A DNA stretch of 21,552 nucleotides from Pilaira anomala. Its lineage: Eukaryota > Mucoromycota > Mucoromycetes > Mucorales > Mucoraceae. The translations under genes were made by a program, and so were the position numbers. The stretch is from the NCBI GenBank assembly GCA_025716855.1, contig JAIXMQ010000163.1:1-21552 (forward strand). Reading direction: 5' to 3'. The notes beneath the pieces were generated by a model. The model was not told the DNA's origin. It was given only the letters and a program-made list of their open reading frames with translations, and searched no databases. Positions 18,991 to 21,552 of the stretch are shown one piece after another. Numbering within the stretch: the stretch's first letter is position 1; each line of letters begins with the position of its first letter.

Positions 18991-20373
18991 CTACATATGG
19001 TACCCGTGCTGAAAATCCTGAGGTTCAGAATAATCATAAATATCATCATTGTAGCCGTAGTCACCTTCTCTTGTTGCTACAATACTGTTGCTACTGCCAT
19101 GAGGTTTACCTGGAACTGGTCTTCCTTGTTGCTGGCATACACGAGATAAATGATCACCGCCACATTTACCGCACGGATTACGACAATCATACTGGCGATG
19201 CTCTAAGCTTCCACAATTAAAACATCCTCTGTTTGTTCTGGCTTCGACCGGTCCATTACTTCTTCTTTCCGCTTTTGGAGGCTCATTATACCTGGCTTGT
19301 ACTGGTTGGGCTACTTCATTTCTATAACCTTCAGTAGGTCGGGATCGCGATTGAATGTTACGTTGGTAATTATAATTAGAATTGTTAGCTAGTCTTTGCT
19401 CCAGCTTCTTCTCCACTAATGCATCCATTTTACTGAAGAATTTATCGGCTATTTTGTCCATAGCATCAGTCTTCTCTTTATCATCCTCTTGAGCTTTCAC
19501 TTGATTTACTTCTTGAACCCTAGCTTGAGTCATACCATGTACTGGTGTCATATTAGATTGCAGGTTACAAACAGGCTGCTGAAATAAATTTTGAGGTGAT
19601 TGGAGCGAAGAGATGCTGCCATAATAACGATGGTCAGCATTAGTCAATCCTTGAACTAAACCATCAAGAGTTGCAGGAGGTCCACCAAGATACATGTCCG
19701 CATAAATACGAGTAAGACCATTCACTACATGACTAATAAATTTTACATCTGATGTATCCAAGGTACATCTTTCATAAAGTCTAAGCTTATCACGATAGTA
19801 AGAATAAGCTGATTCATTATCACCTTGCTGACGTTGCCAGAACTCTCGTTCCAAAAATGCTTGTTTTTCAGGTGTCATGTACTTTGATAAAAATCTATTT
19901 TGAAAACTGCCCACTATATTTGGAGCTGTAGCACCTGACACAAACGAATGGTTACTCCAATTCTGCTGTAAGTACCACTTCCTAGCTGAATCCACGAGAT
20001 ATCCACCTGCTACTTCTATTTTATCTGCTTCAGTGGTTGCATTTATAACTTGAGGATGTGTAGAGACTTTTCTAAAAAACTCTACTGCACTTTCGTTAAA
20101 TCCTAATCCACTAAACATTTCTAACACATGAGGCGACCCATATTGCGAATAAATGTTACCAGCATGGTAGGTCTGCTGATATGGGGGTGTAACCACTTGT
20201 GGTACAAAATAAATTTGAGCGCTATTCTGTTGAGGAATGGGACTCGTGGCAACACCCATAACTTGATGGTGTTGTTGGTAAATAGGTTGAGGAGTATATC
20301 CTTGTACTGGAACATAATTTCCATTAGGAGGAATCGCTCCACTTGATGAATAAGGTGATGGATAAGAATACAT
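18991..20373 (-). CDS. gag: Ty3/gypsy Gag with two zinc knuckles
   Basis: 460 residues from the ATG at 20373, preceded by a T-run on the plus strand. Residues 1-75 are Pro/Tyr/Gln-rich and low complexity. About 80-235 form a Retrotrans_gag-type capsid domain (ARKWYLQQNW, FQNRFLSKYM, then an ESAYSYY helix). About 300-335 are charged and helical, and the C-terminal part holds two zinc knuckles: CFNCGSLEHRQYDC (Cys384-Cys397, CX2CX4HX4C) and CGKCGGDHLSRVC (Cys401-Cys413, CX2CX3HX4C). Gag assembles the particle and the knuckles bind element RNA. It stops at TAG 18993-18991, overlapping the pol frame by about 34 bases in the -1 phase. The only slip-prone stretch in the overlap is TTTT at 19015-19012, with Phe in the ribosomal P site. 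Confidence 0.92.
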   Translation of the reverse strand: MYSYPSPYSSSGAIPPNGNYVPVQGYTPQPIYQQHHQVMGVATSPIPQQNSAQIYFVPQVVTPPYQQTYHAGNIYSQYGSPHVLEMFSGLGFNESAVEFFRKVSTHPQVINATTEADKIEVAGGYLVDSARKWYLQQNWSNHSFVSGATAPNIVGSFQNRFLSKYMTPEKQAFLEREFWQRQQGDNESAYSYYRDKLRLYERCTLDTSDVKFISHVVNGLTRIYADMYLGGPPATLDGLVQGLTNADHRYYGSISSLQSPQNLFQQPVCNLQSNMTPVHGMTQARVQEVNQVKAQEDDKEKTDAMDKIADKFFSKMDALVEKKLEQRLANNSNYNYQRNIQSRSRPTEGYRNEVAQPVQARYNEPPKAERRSNGPVEARTNRGCFNCGSLEHRQYDCRNPCGKCGGDHLSRVCQQQGRPVPGKPHGSSNSIVATREGDYGYNDDIYDYSEPQDFQHGYHM

Positions 20374-20472
20374 TTTTTTTTTTTTTTTTTGTTATTGTTT
20401 GAATTTATAATTAATTAGTTGTTGAGATAGTTGTTCAATTGATGATGCTTCCTTCTAGATGTTTCTTTCAAC

Positions 20473-20489
20473 GCCCAGCTTCTCCACCA
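20473..20489 (-). promoter_or_regulatory. tRNA primer-binding site of the retrotransposon
   Basis: Directly after the 5' LTR in element orientation: TGGTGGAGAAGCTGGGC. TGG complements the CCA end of a tRNA, and the position with zero spacing confirms the LTR end. The rest implies a tRNA acceptor/T-stem end of GCCCAGCTTCTCCACCA, which does not look like initiator Met. I cannot name the tRNA from this sequence alone. Confidence 0.7.
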
Positions 20490-20868
20490 TATAAATTTGC
20501 AATGAGATCGTGACGTTGAATTTGACAAAGGTCTATTTGGAAGCACAAGTTAGCCTTACTTAGAATATACGTTGAAAAACAGAAGTAATTGATAAAAGGG
20601 ACGATATGCTACCAAATTCTTGTTATATCAGAAGGTTGATTTGATATAAAATCGATCGATATCTCTGATGCCTTCTTATGAATATCTTTTCCTAGATCCA
20701 AAATGCCGTGTTAAACTACAACGCTTAACTTGCAAGTTCCAGTAATATATTCTTAGAGTGGTAAAAGCTTTTTTTATTAATATTGAAAAGTTTCTGCTTT
20801 TTAAGAGGAAGGTAAATGTGGTACAAAAAGGGGAAGGAATTAATGGGAGTCACGCCGCTCACTCAACA
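20490..20868 (-). repeat. 5' LTR
   Basis: 379 bp, 378 of them identical to the 3' LTR. It drives element transcription toward lower coordinates. Confidence 0.92.
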
Positions 20869-21025
20869 ACTCCTCGAATTATGGAGTCGGTTACAAATGT
20901 AACTTTACAAGATTGCCGTAGATGGATCCTCCATTCTGTTAGTTTTTTCCCTCGCTGTCTTGCAATGGAAGAAATGCTTTAAACTTTTGAATAAAATTAA
21001 ATTTTTTTTTTAAAAAATCTGTGCC

Positions 21026-21119
21026 TTTTTGAAAAAATAGTCTGAGTTTTTTGAAAAAATAGTGCAGCGTTTTTTGAAAAATTACACTCAATTTTTTGAA
21101 AAAATGGTGGGAAATCCAG
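21026..21119. repeat. Right terminal inverted repeat of element C
   Basis: 94 bp ending GGTGGGAAATCCAG before TA. One mismatch to the left TIR. Confidence 0.85.
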
Positions 21120-21121
21120 TA

Positions 21122-21263
21122 TATGTCTATGTGACTGCTAAATCTTTATTAATTTGAAACTACGCTAGTTAATTTCATTAATTTAAAATCCGAAAATAAG
21201 GCTATGTCACGATTTAAGGCCATAAAAGTCTGAAATTTTTAACGGCCTTAAATAGAGCGGGTA
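21122..21263 (-). repeat. Right terminal segment of element D, with its inverted repeat
   Basis: The piece of D separated from its gene by the nested elements. It ends in the 20-bp TIR (21244-21263) and includes TAAGGCC motifs at 21216 and 21243 that match the GGCCTTA array at the other end. It should contain the original D promoter and leader. Confidence 0.65.
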
Positions 21264-21552
21264 CTGTAGTATGTTCAATTGAATCAATTTGAGGTATCAA
21301 TTGATGAAGATCTAATGCCTCTAACTTAGTAGCTAAAGCTGACATGGTTGGAGACTCTTCACCAACATACGCCTTATTATTTGATTTATGAACCTTACTA
21401 TTTACGTCTTTCAAAGCACTAACCCTTTCATTCATAAACCTTACCGATTTGTCAATAGCGAGATTGTTGTTACCAGAAGAGATAGAAGTAGGATAATTGA
21501 ACTTGGTGTTATCAGCCACAAAAGGATTTTCGACCAGATTTATGGATTGAGG
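21264..21552 (-). CDS. Unrecognised open frame, cut by element D and the window edge
   Basis: A minus-strand frame enters from the window edge and is open down to element D. It has at least 95 residues, is Asn/Ser/Lys-rich and includes KSVRFMNERVSALKDVN and an amphipathic stretch ALATKLEALDLHQLIPQ. Without D the frame would read one Val and one Leu past the insertion and stop at TAA in the DNA at 7416-7420. With D, about 17 residues encoded by D's terminus are added before a stop at 21214. A GTG at 21519 is not a credible start, since the frame continues upstream. I do not recognise it. It lies upstream of, and in the same direction as, the gag relic and could be part of the same old element or a host gene. 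Confidence 0.4.

Larger units (their letters stand above)
13534..20868 (-). mobile_element. Ty3/gypsy LTR retrotransposon, complete
   Basis: 7335 bp in minus orientation, flanked by ACTC (13530-13533 and 20869-20872) as a 4-bp target duplication. Two 379-bp LTRs differ at one position. Order on the minus strand: 5' LTR, PBS, gag, pol (protease-RT-RNase H-integrase), A-run, 3' LTR. RT before integrase defines Ty3/gypsy. There is no chromodomain, only a GPY/F module. Both genes are open over their whole length, so this is the youngest layer of the nest and may still be active. I see no envelope gene. Confidence 0.92.
13515..20982 (+). pseudogene. 42-codon conserved frame of element C, split by the retrotransposon
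   Basis: ATG at 13515 in an AAACCATG context opens a frame that is cut after 13533 by the 3' LTR and resumes at 20873, ending TAA at 20982. Removing the retrotransposon and one ACTC copy leaves a continuous 42-codon frame. It contains LLTPRIM and WILHSVSFFPRCLAME, homologous to the end of the plus-strand frame in element A, the similarity starting at the second or third codon (Asp-x-Leu-Thr-Pro-Arg-Ile). As it stands the LTR fuses upstream codons to the tail, giving a chimeric open frame from 20758 that I do not regard as a gene. Function is unknown; it may be a leftover exon rather than a complete small protein. Confidence 0.45.
13364..21119 (+). mobile_element. Element C: short TIR element split by the Ty3 retrotransposon
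   Basis: TA-flanked (13362-13363, 21120-21121) with 94-bp inverted repeats differing at one base. Without the retrotransposon and one ACTC duplication it is about 420 bp: TIR, a 42-codon frame and TIR. The TIRs are built from repeated TTTTTTCAAAAA palindromic units spaced about 21-23 bp. It has no transposase and is therefore non-autonomous, but unlike a typical MITE it keeps a conserved coding stretch shared with element A. It is probably an internal-deletion relative of an A-like element. Confidence 0.75.
7421..21263 (-). mobile_element. Element D: pogo/Tigger-like transposon, disrupted by nested elements
   Basis: Outermost element of the nest. The two ends are 18/20 identical inverted repeats: TACCTGCTCTATTTAAGGTC at 7421-7440 and, reversed, TACCCGCTCTATTTAAGGCC at 21244-21263, each beginning with the TA expected as target duplication. 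D's own DNA is 7421-9793 plus 21122-21263, about 2.5 kb, which is usual for pogo-type elements. It encodes a DDE_1 transposase on the minus strand (7885-9737). All other elements (A, B, C and the Ty3 retrotransposon) lie inside it at one TA in the transposase leader (9792-9793 / 21120-21121). This places 11.3 kb between the transposase start codon and its own 5' terminus, so promoter and gene are separated. Confidence 0.75.

Noticed and set aside
20758..20982. 75-codon plus-strand open frame
   Set aside because: A chimera: its first part is LTR sequence (the same bases occur at 13802-13912), and only the end from 20873 is element C coding sequence.

Overview
AT-rich eukaryotic DNA made almost entirely of transposable elements. 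Short GT...AG introns, a Ty3/gypsy retrotransposon, Tc1/mariner and pogo transposases and a TnpB/Fanzor-type gene together suggest a TE-rich fungal genome, most likely early-diverging (Mucoromycota-like). This placement is inference: the window has no rRNA, tRNA or housekeeping gene.

Layout. 1-5291 is AT-rich and nearly gene-free. It holds the last 48 codons of an unrecognised gene (2-148) and a Tourist-like MITE (3225-3578, TTA target duplication). 5292-7034 (minus) is a broken retrotransposon gag with a zinc knuckle but no pol. From 7421 to 21263 there is a nest of five elements, and 21264-21552 is an open frame running off the window.

The nest, reconstructed from inverted repeats and target duplications. 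Outermost is a pogo/Tigger-like DNA transposon (D, 7421-21263, DD30D transposase at 7885-9737). At one TA in its 5' leader sit two TIR elements in tandem sharing a TA: A (9794-13361) and C (13364-21119). A carries a decayed TnpB/Fanzor-like RNA-guided nuclease gene on the minus strand, with all three RuvC motifs and a zinc ribbon split by a 61-bp intron. A is itself interrupted by B (11268-12991), a Tc1/mariner DD34E transposon with about 158-bp TIRs and one premature stop. C is only about 420 bp when empty and was split by a 7335-bp Ty3/gypsy element (13534-20868) with intact gag and pol and LTRs differing at one base in 379.

The most interesting points are: the Fanzor-like gene inside a TA-targeting TIR element; a short plus-strand peptide conserved between A and C, with synonymous codon changes showing it is translated; an unusual insertion of about 110 residues in the retrotransposon's reverse-transcriptase fingers; and the shared-TA tandem insertion. 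The Ty3 element looks young and possibly active. The D, B, Fanzor and gag genes carry frameshifts or stops.
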